A stretch of 64,000 bases of DNA. Source: Albula goreensis. Lineage: Eukaryota > Chordata > Actinopteri > Albuliformes > Albulidae. Each line of letters starts with the position of its first letter. The first letter of the stretch is position 1. This document shows, piece by piece, positions 13,371 through 30,236 of this stretch. The position numbers and the translations under genes are program-made. The notes beneath the pieces are model-generated. The model had not been told where the DNA came from and searched no databases. It saw only the letters and a list, made by a program, of their open reading frames with translations. Location of the stretch: NCBI GenBank assembly GCA_022829145.1, contig CM040753.1, forward strand, positions 8,226,884 to 8,290,883, in the 5' to 3' direction.

Positions 13371-13778
13371 ACTACAGTTCAATCAGGGACATTTTTCCAG
13401 GATATATTTGTATGGAGGCAAAGAAGTAAAAATATTGTAAAACCAGGAGAGTAATTCCCTTATGACACTGCAGAAACTAATGGAGTAGCTGAAATCAGGT
13501 TAGCCAACAAGCTACTGACACAAAATAATTACATGTTCCACAGCTAGCTTGCTTGTCAGAAACCTATCTGCATAACAAACTTCTAAAACTGCTGACTTGC
13601 TAAATGGATCACACTCATTTAAAGCACATGATAAAAACACAACCAACTGATGTGGGGAATTCAGACTCACAAGCTTCATGCAGATACATTTAACTACCAA
13701 GTTTAACTAGAGGAGGTGGGCAAAATTTATATTTCGTTGTAGGAGGTCATGGAAAATTCTTGAATATGAGACTTCCCG

Positions 13779-13782
13779 GAGA

Positions 13783-13818
<36 letters not shown>
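13779..13818. repeat. (GA)n microsatellite with one interruption
   Basis: GA tract of about 40 bases interrupted once by ATA near 13797. Confidence 0.95.
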
Positions 13819-13965
13819 AACTGGTTGCTGACTTGTAATGGCCAGTAGGAGGCAGTGTAATGATAGAGTCATAATGGAGTGACAGTTCGAAGAACCCCAA
13901 GTCATTTCACGTTTTATGATGACTCCTGTACATTACCAACAGCCATTGTGTCAGATGTTTACAGG

Positions 13966-13986
13966 ACACACACACACACACACACA
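13966..13986. repeat. Short (CA)n microsatellite
   Basis: About ten CA units. Confidence 0.92.
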
Positions 13987-14888
13987 AAGGCAAGCACGAA
14001 TGGTACTACATTCAGAGAGATTCTTGACTGTAACAGTTTAGCTGTGAACAAGTGGAAGACATTAAATATAGTAATATTACAAGAATGCAACTCTTCCAGC
14101 AATATGTTGGTCTTTAAACTGGCTTGCTCCCTCAAACCAAACTACCTGGAGAGGACAGGCATCGCTGACATCACAAGAGATCAAACCAGAGCTTCTGTTC
14201 ATCACAAAATATGAAAAAAAAAAAAATCATTCAGGGAAATACAGTATGCTTACATCCCAGTAATATTGTTAGTCTATACACAAATGCCTGTTTTACAAGA
14301 CTTTGACAAATTACCAAGCCCCCTTAGAGAACAGCAGATGTGTGCAGTATTGGCTGGATATAATTGCCTCCCACAGTCTGTCAGAGGATGACAGAGCAAC
14401 ACCTCACTCATTTCTGATACACTTTGCATCTCTAATATAATACTGGCCCGTTTTTGTAATACTGAACAGAACTGTGTGATATTTACTTTTAATTGAGAGT
14501 CAATGAAGGACCAATGACTATTGGGTGCATGGCGCTATCCTTTTATTATAACTGCAATATACATATTTGTAATACATTCTAATATTTTGTTAGCTTTTTT
14601 AGTTGTTAGTAGATTTTATTTGTGTAGTGTTTTTTTTTCTTATTACTCCAAATGAAATGTTTCCCTTGAAGATGTTCAAAAACATAAAACCTAATTAAAG
14701 AGAAATTGAGAAGAAGATGGAGATGGAAAAACTGCAAATGTTGGATGTTTTCCCCCTGAAGGAAATCAACATTTGGAGAGTTAATCATTTTCTCAGTCTC
14801 CCAAAAGCTGCTCCCTGAATTCTGCAAGCTCTCTCCCTCTCTCTTCCTCCCCTGCCTCCCTCCCACTCTCTATCTCTCCATTACCCTG

Positions 14889-20370
<5,482 letters not shown>

Positions 20371-21269
20371 ACATGCAGTAAGTAAAAGGACCACAATGTC
20401 ATTCTAAAAGTACACAGCTGTTAATGCTGGAATATTACGCTGACATAATTATTTACATAAATGTGGGATTTAAACAAACCCCTAAAACATTCTGTACAAA
20501 AACAACATTAAGCTCCATTCATAATGGTAAAAGGGAAAACGTGTCAATAGTGTTTTTGTCACCATCCAATAAATACTAATTAGTGTGGGATTGCTAGGAC
20601 AAGCTAGTAAAGAACAGCTCTACCTGTTTAAATGGCATGGCCAATGCAGAAAACCCAGACCTCTGTGTATTTTGCAAATCTTCCAATGTAAACAGTAACA
20701 TTTATTACTAAATTACTTCACTCTTTTATGGCCCTATGAGCTGTTTGACTCTGACTGTGATGTAATGATATGACTTTACTGAGTTTGGAGTGAATAACTG
20801 AGCTAATATATTTCCATTTCACATAACTGTTTTCCTGTGCCTGTTAAACTTGAATTGGACACTGTGCTTCCACAGCTGAATAAATTAGCCTTTCATAATC
20901 TCTTTTTTAATGTAACATGCCTTTCACAGTATGCTCTGTGCATGCCACATATTTCACTGTGCATATCTTGGTGATACATTTTCTGGAGACTTGCCGGAAT
21001 AGCTATTGGCTCCAGCCATCTCTAGTCTTTGTGGGAGATTGCTTGAAGTTAAGGTGGAAAAAGGTAACTATTGTCAGCCTGGCAGAGGAATGAGATGGGA
21101 CTGTTGTTTGGTTATTCCACTTGTGGGAGGGAAATCTGTCTGCTTTTCTGTCCATCAATAGCACTGCTGACACAGCTTATCCTTCTGGCTATTTCTATCA
21201 TTTACATAAGGCATTTGCCAATGTGCATTCAGAGCACAGTCCACCATTACAGGAATGTACCTGCATTCC

Positions 21270-21270
<1 letters not shown>
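20371..21270. other. Non-coding stretch
   Basis: No gene is seen. It is AT-rich unique sequence with no clear repeats. Confidence 0.5.
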
Positions 21271-21333
<63 letters not shown>

Positions 21334-21336
21334 CGT
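21271..21336. repeat. (GT)n microsatellite
   Basis: GT tract with perfect core about 21275-21329 and GTGC variants at the right edge. The 144-codon plus frame across it (21121-21555) is interrupted by 20 or more Val/Cys codons from the repeat and is not taken as a gene. Confidence 0.97.
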
Positions 21337-23493
21337 GGATTTATGTGTATAAACACAGGTATAAAAATCTGTGTGACTGTATTTGTGTGTACGTGCATGT
21401 GTGTTTCAGACATACCCTGTTTATTCCAAGCAATGAATGGGCTTTACTTTGCAAAAAAACTTTGTAGCTGGATCTCAGTATTAATGGTGGCTTTTTTCTG
21501 TACATTTTTGCTTACAAAGACTGTAAAAGCAGCCAAGACACAAACAGAAAACTAGACTTGGGAGATTTGGGAAGGATGTACTTTAGGATGATTTCCACAG
21601 GAAACACAGAGGGACATGCAAGAGATTATGAAATATTTGGAATTCTTTGTCTATAAATAAAGCATAAAGCTTGCCTTTCTCTGGTGTGGAGGGTATGTGA
21701 TTTTTTACAATTTAGCGTGACTTGCTTAAAGCCTGCCATGTGACTAGTATGACCAGCATAATTTATTACAGTATTCAGAAAAGACATAGACATATCCACA
21801 GTCTTAAGCATACATTTACCTTGACTTCCTTCCTTTTCACAAATCCATCATTGTTCAATAATAATACCTTACAAAGCCTGAAACAGTAAATGTATGGCAT
21901 GGCTGTTCAGAAGCAGCACAAGATGTAGCCATCTATTTAACAGTAACACCAATTTTGTCTTGCTTTCTGGAATGGCAGAGGCATTGCTTGGCAAAATCCA
22001 AAAATGAGTTACTTTAACGGCTGTTCACTCTCATAGAGCATTTGTCATTGTGATTTTGAGAGCTTGGAAAATTGTACAGTCAAAGGATCAAATGTATTTC
22101 ATCTGCAGTACTATCCACCTTTCATCTTATGAACTCAAAGTGCTGCACAGTTAGCTTGATACATTTTCCCCATCCTGTCAAGCTAGCTAGTATTTCAACC
22201 CATGATATGGAGCTAACCAATACACACTTTCTCTTGGACAAAATAGTCATACAAATACATATATTCTGTAAACTGTGCTGTCTGTTTACAATTTCTCTTT
22301 TCATTTTGTTAAATGCACATGCTGTATATAGTGGCTTGAAACAGAAATTGGTTTTTCTTACTAGGGAAAGTCATTTTGTAATCATTATTACATATTTACA
22401 TTTCAAAAATAATTTTGTGGAAGTGCCACAAAGTTATATTTAATAGAGATATCACCGGTGCACAAGTACAATACTGACTGTGGACGGAACCTGGCCATTC
22501 ATGGTAGGGTCCCTGGACATTATGAGAAACAGGCATTGAGTTGTTTGAGTGATTGTTGAAAATCAAAGGATCAACAGAAACCTCTCACAATGATCAAACG
22601 TAAAAAAAAAAAACAGGTTTTTTTCCATCCTCATATCAGCGTGTTAAAAAAATAAATAAAAAGGTGGGCATGGCAGATGGTGAGTGTTCCAGGAGATCGA
22701 AACAAAATCTGAGGCACACCTGCAGTTTGCAGGACAGACGGCCCGTGAAAATCGAAACCTTTTCACAATGGCGTTTAGAAAATCAAACTACCGTGGCCTG
22801 GCAGCAGCCGACAATGGCTGGTAGAAGAAAAGCCCCAGCTCCGCGCTTTTGACCTGCGGTCCCAAAGCCTTTGAGTCTACTACACCTTAACTACTGTACT
22901 CCTTTCATTAAGGGCTCCTGCCCTCTCTCAGAGGAGAGCCGTCTGCAGGTGGGAAAACACACCTTTGGTTCCATGAGAGGAAACCGATATGGGCTTCAGC
23001 AAGGTTCAAGGGTTCAAGGCCACAGACAGACGCCAAGCTGCTGTCCCTATTCACTGTAAACCAAACGCACATTATTTCATTCTTGTTTTTAATGGCAGAA
23101 AGGTTTTTACAAAAACAGGTTTGCTCATAGGATGGCCTTGAGCCATACTTAATTTCTTTTCATACATAGAATGCAAACAGGAACATGTACAAAACAAGTT
23201 CAGTTAGAGCACATTTCACTCTGAAGTGATTCATTTGAGGTTTTTTTTGGCATTAATTCTGTTACAGTTGAATTTTCACATGTATAAACGAACACACCGT
23301 ATACCTCACACTTCAGTCAACCATACACACGGTAGTTGCTTGATCCACCAGAGGGTTCACTGTTGTGTACCAGCCACATGTATTCCAATCCTAGAACAGA
23401 TCGCTCAGCATTTGAAGTCAGTGTGGGGCTTGTCACTGCACTGAAAACTTTGGCTGTGCTTTGGCTGGCTGTGGTGCTAGCACCTCATGTGTA
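21337..23493. other. Non-coding stretch with one more balanced segment
   Basis: No gene is seen. The part 22660-23060 is richer in G and C than its flanks, with open frames on the plus strand (22664-22852 and 22871-23059). It may be a regulatory element. The 123-codon plus frame at 22072-22443 is AT-rich and hydrophobic by composition, without a recognisable family. Confidence 0.4.
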
Positions 23494-23501
23494 TGTGCAT
23501 G
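23494..23501. repeat. Left target-site duplication of the hAT-type element
   Basis: TGTGCATG, identical to the word at 23656-23663. Confidence 0.85.
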
Positions 23502-23655
23502 CAGGGGCATAGCACCAGGGGGAATGGGTACTAAATTTACAGGGCCCAAGGGTTTGAAGGGACGCATGGAAATCTGGGATTTTTTTTAATAAAGAGTAGA
23601 GGGGCCCTCAGAGCCTGCCTGTGTACAGGGCCCAGAATGTCTGGCTACACCCCTG
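23502..23655. mobile_element. hAT-type non-autonomous element (MITE-like), 154 bp
   Basis: The element begins CAGGGGCATAGC and ends GGCTACACCCCTG, whose reverse complement is CAGGGGTGTAGCC, so the ends form an imperfect terminal inverted repeat. It is flanked by exact copies of the 8-base word TGTGCATG at 23494-23501 and 23656-23663. Terminal CAGGGG with an 8-bp target-site duplication is the signature of hAT transposons. The inside carries GGGCCC-containing words near both ends (about 23540 and 23630) and no coding capacity. It would depend on a transposase supplied elsewhere. The intact duplication suggests a fairly recent insertion. I recall similar CAGGGGYRTAGC repeats in fish genomes, but the family name is not certain. 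Confidence 0.88.
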
Positions 23656-23663
23656 TGTGCATG
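23656..23663. repeat. Right target-site duplication of the hAT-type element
   Basis: TGTGCATG, identical to the word at 23494-23501. Confidence 0.85.
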
Positions 23664-25814
23664 TGTCTGCGTGCACACTCTTTAATAGAAAACCCTTTTC
23701 TGTATTTATATTATCATATTGACCTTCAGAACTGATTCAGTGCCACCCTATCACATTTGCGCTGTGGGTGATGAAGACTGTGGCATTGACATGTGTTTGA
23801 CATGTATGGATTTTCTGGTGCGCAGCGAGTTGGATCTTTCCTACACATGTCAGTGTTTAAGGAACTCTCAAGGGGCCTTATTTTCAAGCAGTGAAATGCA
23901 TTATTTATCAGGATGTAATCAATATCGAAAACAATCAAACATTGGTGTTCAAAAGCCTCACTCCCTTCCCGATGGGAAGAGTTTATAATTTCATCTCCTA
24001 CTTGGCTGAATCACAAAAATAACGCAGTCACGTGTATTTAAAGGATTTCTGTTTTAATGTTTTATTGCTTTATTAATCTGTGTGAAGGGACAATGGAATA
24101 TACATACTGTGGACATCATATTACAAAGATCATAAAAACCACATATCAAAAAACTGAATTCAACGTGATGTACTTTTAATTCAGGTATTGGACTTAATAC
24201 CCTAATTAGTAGAAGACACCTGGTCTGGTATTAATTAGTTGAAGCTTTGTGGAAATATAACCACATGTAAAAACAAACACACTGTATCATTTCCCTCTTC
24301 TGGTCATGGTGTGGACTGTTATTAATCTCTGACAGGATAAACTACAAAGCTGTAATATTACTGGGTACATTGTGTGTTAGAAAGGTGAAGCTGGAAGTCC
24401 GGTGCTGGGAACATTTAAACTAAAATAAGAGATGTCTGATTTCATTCTGGGGAAAAAAGCAAACCCAGGGCGAGTGGTGTGGTGTGGTGCAGTGCGGTGC
24501 GGTGTGGTGCAATGTCTTTGCACCAGGAGAGGGCTGTGGGAACTCCACACTCAGTCTTTCACCTTTACAAGTGCTCTACACACAAAAAGAATAGTTGCAG
24601 AGTTCTAAAGAAGAATTCTTAGCTTTCTGAACAATAAGCTGACTAATTAGGACTCAACCCATTCAAAGACAACTTTGGGAAAAAAATACAAACTTGTATG
24701 GTTACTTTAATGAGGCATAATGACTTATATTGTTGCAGTTTTTTTAGTAAGGCATTACAAAATCCAAACAAGGTAGAGCACACTCTGCACGTACAGCCCC
24801 TAGTGTATCACAATAGGAATCTTTAAGAAAAGGGTAATTGCTGAAAGATTACGTCATTCCCATTTGCTGCTAAACACTGACTCACACATAAAGAAAACAC
24901 GCCAGATGACAGATATATCCAGTGCCTCTTTGTGCAAACATACTGCAGAGATATTGGGTTGATTTTGAAACTTCTGACTTTCTGACTTGCTGTTGAATGT
25001 GTATATATATACACTATACATAATTTTTAATTTGCTTTGAGCTTCATGTACAAACCACTCTTAAAGAGTACATACATGCATATATAAGGACATGAACTGC
25101 AATTAACTTAGAGGTTCTGAAAACATGCAGCATCCCAGGTAATATAAAATCATGCTTCAATGTCAGTATTTTTGATTGGGCCTCCTTTATATATTATAAC
25201 ATGGTTTTCTGAACTTGTACAAATGTGGCTTTATTGTTCAAACACTTTAAAGCAGCAGCTGTTGCATCAGATGAAGGTACATCAACATCTTAGTTTCTTA
25301 GTGCTGCTACAATAACTTTAAAGATGTTCTGGTTTGTTTGGCACTTATTAATTACATATGCAATTTTATAATCCTCTATAGTAGAAGAGCTGAAAAAAAT
25401 TGAAACTCATCCTCAGCAGTTAACATTAATTTGCTCTCATCATGTTCTTGTGGTTCATGCTGGTATTGGTAACATTTACCAGGAGTCTCTGAACATGACC
25501 TGGGATCCCCTTAACAAATTTAACCTGTGCCTTAATGCCCATGAAGCCATAAATCCCATGCCTCTTTCAGGGACACTGCATGACCACTCACTGTACGCAT
25601 TTAAAATTTATGTTTAAAACTCATTCACTCCCTTGCGTGGGCTACAGTATGTAAAACTTATGTAACATGCGGCCCCCAAGTGAATACTGTGCCTCAGTAT
25701 TGTACACAAAAGCACAAAAACACCTGTATTCAGTGGGAACATTTTAATAATCCCATAGATAATTATGCTAATCTGACATCTTCACTGAGATTCTATTTAT
25801 TGCAGACATTCACT
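23664..25814. other. AT-rich non-coding stretch
   Basis: No gene is seen. It contains the pentanucleotide array at 24476-24510. Frames at 23719-23988 (plus) and 23726-23938 (minus) overlap and lack recognisable motifs. Confidence 0.45.
24476..24510. repeat. (GGTGY)n pentanucleotide microsatellite, 7 copies
   Basis: Seven consecutive 5-mers: GGTGT, GGTGT, GGTGC, AGTGC, GGTGC, GGTGT, GGTGC. Confidence 0.93.
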
Positions 25815-25815
25815 C

Positions 25816-25863
<48 letters not shown>

Positions 25864-25909
25864 ACACACATCCACATACTCGCAAAACAAACACACACAC
25901 ACACACACA
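25815..25909. repeat. Compound (GT)n(TA)n then (CA)n microsatellite
   Basis: GT at 25815-25829 runs directly into a 33-base TA tract (25829-25861). A short CA block at 25863-25870 and a second at 25889-25909 follow. The GT and CA blocks are complementary and flank the TA core, so a long hairpin is possible. Confidence 0.96.
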
Positions 25910-26399
25910 ATGGAAAGTCTCTCATCAGCTCGTGAACATGCATATGGTCAGAGCATTTCATATGCCGTTAGAACAAATGAGGATTTTTTTTTCTCGATTT
26001 TAAAATTGTGCTTTGTGCCATGAACAGTTAAACACATGGGAGAAGTGCACATTTCTGTACTCTTTTCCATACAGCACATTAGATGCAACATGCAACATAT
26101 TGCATTTGTTAAACTGTGAAACGCCTGGCACAAGTGTTGCCAATAGTGGAGAATGTAAGCCCCAAGTATGACGCTTGACTGAATGAGCCCCATTGACTTG
26201 ATTGACAAACCAAATGCAATGCAGTAAGAGAAAGGGCCAGGGCACTTGAGGGAATTTTGCATTGGATTTCCATCCCCTCTTAATTAGTCACACACAAACC
26301 TGTAACCCAAGCTGCAGCTGAAAGAATTTTAATTGCTACATAATAGCTGGTTTAATACAATTGTGGAGCAATTATGTTTGGTATTTGGTGCATGCCAGT
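25910..26399. other. Non-coding stretch
   Basis: No gene is seen. Overlapping minus frames at 25948-26262 and 26000-26245 have no recognisable domain. Confidence 0.45.
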
Positions 26400-26730
26400 T
26401 TATAATCCCAAGATTGTGGTGTTTATTTGTGCAATGGCGGGCACAGTACCCCTCTTATTCCCTGCCTCAGCTTTCCTCGGCACAGATGTGCGCTTCTGTG
26501 CAGCATATGGGCCCCCGCTCTCTCCAAACCACATCCAGCACAGACCTTCACTTCCCCTTTCCTCCTGTGGAAATAGCCCAATTAGAATTAATTACTTTAT
26601 CTTCTGGGGTGATTTGCATGTCTGTTTCCCTGATCTGCGGTGGTGGCAGTTGCCTTTGGAACCTGTTTGCTTAAGTTCAGGTAGGGAGGCTGTTCATTCT
26701 GTGTGTGTCTTGGACACAGAGGTAGTGTAG
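26400..26730. promoter_or_regulatory. Candidate enhancer-like element with octamer and TAAT words
   Basis: This repeat-free segment carries a perfect POU octamer ATTTGCAT at 26612-26619 and, about 20 bases upstream, a dense homeodomain-type cluster CAATTAGAATTAATTAC at 26579-26595. Octamer plus TAAT clusters are typical of developmental enhancers. Two overlapping plus frames (26333-26674, 113 codons, and 26374-26730, 118 codons) are open here, but neither product resembles a known family. No alignment evidence is available. Confidence 0.3.
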
Positions 26731-27216
26731 GAGAAGCATGAGGGTATGTTTTTCGATTTTGTTTTTTTTTTTTTTTATTTGGTCAGAGTGCTGTTATTTG
26801 CCCTCGTGAACTGCAACTAAATATGAGAGACCCTCAGTAGGACATTAACGATCTGCAGTAAGACCTGCGATAGTCTTATTCAGAATTAAGTTACGAAAAA
26901 ACTTAAAGTGTGACCAACAATATCAATGTCTGTTATTTTAGCATTACACAACCACATGTCAAAACAATGGAAGAGGCATTTTACCACAAATCTGTATTAT
27001 GTATGGTGACAAACCTTAACAATAAACAAGAATGCACAGATGCATTTTTGCATATGAATTAAAGGAAGAAGTGCATGCAGTATGATATCTAGATTGCATG
27101 CTTCATATGGAATGGACTGAATGCAGCTGTGCGTTGTGTCCAGAGGAAGTGGAAGCCCAACACGCCTGAGGCTATTTCTGCTCACACAAGTCAAACTCTC
27201 CCAAATGGATACTGAC

Positions 27217-27218
<2 letters not shown>
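26731..27218. other. Non-coding stretch
   Basis: No gene is seen. A T homopolymer lies at 26762-26776. Confidence 0.5.
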
Positions 27219-27276
<58 letters not shown>

Positions 27277-27277
27277 A
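27219..27277. repeat. (TG)n microsatellite
   Basis: Perfect TG tract with ATG interruptions at the right end. Confidence 0.97.
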
Positions 27278-27589
27278 TCATTATTGTTAATATAATAAAA
27301 CCAGGAGATCCAGAGTGTACAGCACTCTGGGTGCTGTAGTCATTCTACCTGATGTTGCTTTAGAGCTTCCTGGGTGTTCAAAAATGAAAATGTTTGGAAA
27401 AAGAAATGCTCATTATTTTTTTTTTTTAGAATGCTCATGTAATGAAACTTCCTGTTACAAGTGTGCCTTATTACATCAGAGTTAGAACAACCTTCTTTTA
27501 AATAAGATCACTGAAATTTAAAATCAATTGAAGGGAACGCTCAGACATATTACCCATAGTGCATCAGTGATCAGCACATGCATCCGCTT
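27278..27589. other. Non-coding stretch
   Basis: No gene is seen. A T homopolymer lies at 27417-27428. Confidence 0.5.
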
Positions 27590-28080
27590 GTTAGTGGTCA
27601 CTCCCGTGCCGCCCAGCCGACTGCAAACAGAAATGTTTGTCCGCATTGTTAGCCAGACCAGCAGTGGGTCTGCAGGCTGTGGCTTGTTAGGCTACAGCTG
27701 ATGGTTTATTTATGCCTTTCTTTCTGATTGTTGTCCTTGGTAGCGCAGTGCTCCCCTGGGGAGGACTAACCGGCTCGCCGCGCTGGTTTTCATGCACTAC
27801 CATGCCTAGCATCCACGGCTAACCCTACTGGGGCACCGGGCCTCGGCCTCCATTTGCTTGCAGGGGCTGGGGCCTGCGTGTGCGGTAATGGGCCTCTCCT
27901 TCGCTCTATGGCTTTATTCCGAGGTGATCGGCAGCGCTCATCACATGTGAGGTGTCAAGAGAAGACTGTGAACGAAGGCCCGCGGCTCATAATTGGTGGG
28001 GCCTGCCGCCCCCCATAGCCCGGCTTCCTTTATAAATAAGTACTGAGAAATCAGTCCACTCTCTCGCCTCTCTACACGTC
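27590..28080. promoter_or_regulatory. GC-richer island, candidate regulatory element
   Basis: Unlike the AT-rich flanks, this segment is GC-rich and contains several CpG sites, for example in CCGGCTCGCCGCGC at about 27770-27783, CACCGGGCCTCGG near 27835, and GGCCCGCGGCTCATAATTGG near 27976. A TTTATAAATAAGTAC word near 28029-28044 resembles a TATA or MEF2-like site. No long open frame fits a known protein. Either a conserved non-coding element or a small promoter-associated CpG cluster is possible. Confidence 0.3.
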
Positions 28081-28559
28081 ACCCATATAAAGATCTTTTT
28101 CTATATTTCAGCTGCATCCTGACTAGATTGCAATGCATTCTTTCAAACCATGCTAAAAGTGAAGAAATGCCTGCAAACTGTATAAAATACAGGCCCAAAC
28201 AAGGCTATTCTGTATCAAATACATGCAAGTAATTGTATACCAAACAGATATACCAAATATTAATTAAAATTTAATGTCTATGTTTAACTATTTAATCATT
28301 GGTCATATTTTTTTTTACTTGAAACACAAGAATGTGTTTTTTTCTCAGAATAGATTTTTGTGTGTCTATGTCTTCAATAGCTTGAGACATTTTTTTATGG
28401 CCGTTTTGCATTGTCATGTGAACAAAGCACTGAGGACATACAGCTATCTGCTTCCCTTGTAGAGCTACTTTGCACTATATATGTACACCATATATGCATA
28501 CTGTACACACAAGCATATATGATAAACAGTTTTTGCATTGGGTCTCCAAGGGAATCTAA
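28081..28559. other. AT-rich non-coding stretch
   Basis: No gene is seen. It contains T runs near 28309 and short frames without motifs. Confidence 0.5.
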
Positions 28560-28870
28560 AATGCACAACTTCAACAAGCCCTTAATTAATAGGCTTCCTC
28601 TCAGACTCCTGCATCTGTCACCCTCCGCTTGGCACATGCTGTAGGAACTAGACGTGTTGCCACGGGAACTCGGACAGACTCTGGGAAATAATCAAAAGGC
28701 AATATGCTTGCAGGTACATATCCCGCGCCAATTATCCCGTAACATTGCTCTAAAAAGTTTCCTTTCCCCGAAACCCACAGAAGCGCGCAGTACATAATTA
28801 CAGCAATCAATTCAGCAGCTCCACCGTCAATATCTATCAAATCAAACTCTCATTTTGGCTGATGTTGCTG
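28560..28870. promoter_or_regulatory. Candidate conserved non-coding element rich in TAAT words
   Basis: A repeat-free block with many homeodomain-type words: CCTTAATTAATAGG at 28580-28593, GCGCCAATTATCCCG at about 28725-28739, and ATAATTACAGCAATCAATTC at about 28794-28813, followed by ATCTATCAAATCAAACTC with PBX/MEIS-like ATCAAAT words. Open frames exist on both strands (28411-28644 plus, 28601-28840 minus), but neither has a known domain. The block stops just before a TG tract (28889-28912) and the Tc1-like remnant. Confidence 0.33.
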
Positions 28871-28888
28871 CAAATTACACAGGGAAAA

Positions 28889-28912
28889 TGTGTGCGTGTG
28901 TGTGTGTGTGTG
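28889..28912. repeat. Short (TG)n microsatellite
   Basis: About twelve TG units with one CG substitution. Confidence 0.93.
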
Positions 28913-28926
28913 TACTCTTTAATATA

Positions 28927-29600
28927 CAGTAGGTAGACAAAATAATGGAAATATCAAAAATATATGAATATTTATCAGGTAAGAAATTGGGTCACTCCCA
29001 ACACTAAAAAAATTAAATCCCTTTTGGAACGCTGTTATACAACTTTCTCTAAGTTTGGGATATTGGACCATTCTTCAAGAAGAAAAGACTTAAATTCTTA
29101 GAGAGAGGGTCTACTCAGTGTTCTACATTCCAGCACTTCCCTTATTTAGATCTGGTGATTAGAGATGTCATGTAACACATTTGACTTTATTCTGGTGTTC
29201 TTTAAACCACTCTTGAACCTGTTTACCTGTGTGTATGGAGGTGTTCTTATCCTGGAACATGAGAGAATCTGGAAGAGACTATTTTTGCACCATTTTAGCC
29301 ATTTTAGCTACCCTGCAATGGCTTGATATTTTTTTAGCTATAACTCTACTATGCAGGTAATAATTGGAGCCAATGACTACCATGACATGGCTGCCCTTAC
29401 CATAATAAAAAGAAAAACTCTGGTGACATGATTCCTTTGGCTGTCTCAAAACACAAACCCATCCAGATGTAGGAAAAAGACAAGAGGACTCATTACATAC
29501 TGCTTTTTACATTGCTCAGGGGTCCAGATTTTGTGCTCCTGGCTCCTGGTCCTCATGCATTAGCCTTGGATACAATCCGAACCTGAATGACAGCACTGCA
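28927..29600 (-). pseudogene. Degenerate Tc1-like transposase remnant
   Basis: The left edge begins CAGTAGGTAGACAAAATAAT beside a TA dinucleotide (28925-28926), which looks like a Tc1-family terminus. On the minus strand, broken frames recall a Tc1-like transposase. From upstream to downstream there is a piece resembling FVF-DSQRN (in place of YVWRTPKE), then MVRAAMSW (in place of MVWAAISW), then PIITC, then MFQDKNTSIHTGKQVQEWF at 29204-29260, then a stop and SPDLN near 29140, then after a frame change LEEWSNIPNLEKVV near 29048-29090. The catalytic Asp of the D-N-A-P-I-H-T motif is Lys here (codon 29246-29248), and the third acidic residue after SPDLN is not kept. Several stops and frameshifts occur. 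The distal end and right terminal repeat were not found, so the right coordinate is approximate. Confidence 0.8.
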
Positions 29601-30236
29601 ATGAATACAATTAATTGAACATCGCTTTAATAAATTGAAAAAAGTAAACTGCTGCTGCTCAACTATACTTTGTCTAAAACGTCTAGTTAAAAACACCTTT
29701 GACCATGAATATAGCCACTGTGGATATTATGCAATTTGAGATTTTTATACTGTGTGGAATGTATGCAAATATGAATCATGATCACATGTGCCCCAGGTCT
29801 AATTCTGATTGGCCACTTCAGCTGAGCCATGGATTAGCATAAGGTAAGTATACCTGCAGTCGTGTAGCTGTATTAGCATTAGAAAGTCATCTGGGAAAAT
29901 CCCCCAAACATCAGGCCAATATAATTAAAGACATTCTGGCTACTCTACAAAATAGACTATTTGCATGTTTGATAATACTTTAACTTACCATATAATTTCA
30001 TTTCTGGGTTAAATTTAATTTAGTGTGTACGATGTTACACATCTTTAATAAAACTGTATTTTGATACGATTTTAACATTTTCAAGGCAGCAAAGTAAAAA
30101 GGATAGGAATAATGAAACAGATTCATCAATTTCTATATTTAATCTACTTTACAAAAGAAGCACATTGTTATATAAAAAAGTGTTAACATGGTTGTATCTT
30201 TAAAAAAATAATTTGTTTCACTCTGAAAAAGTAATG
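29601..30236. other. AT-rich non-coding stretch
   Basis: No gene and no clear repeat is seen. Confidence 0.5.

Noticed and set aside
13200-13382. Signal-peptide-like Ser/Leu-rich minus frame
   Set aside because: The Ser-Leu repeat is the translated GA tract. The same holds for 43425-43643 (minus) and the end of 62975-63460 (minus).
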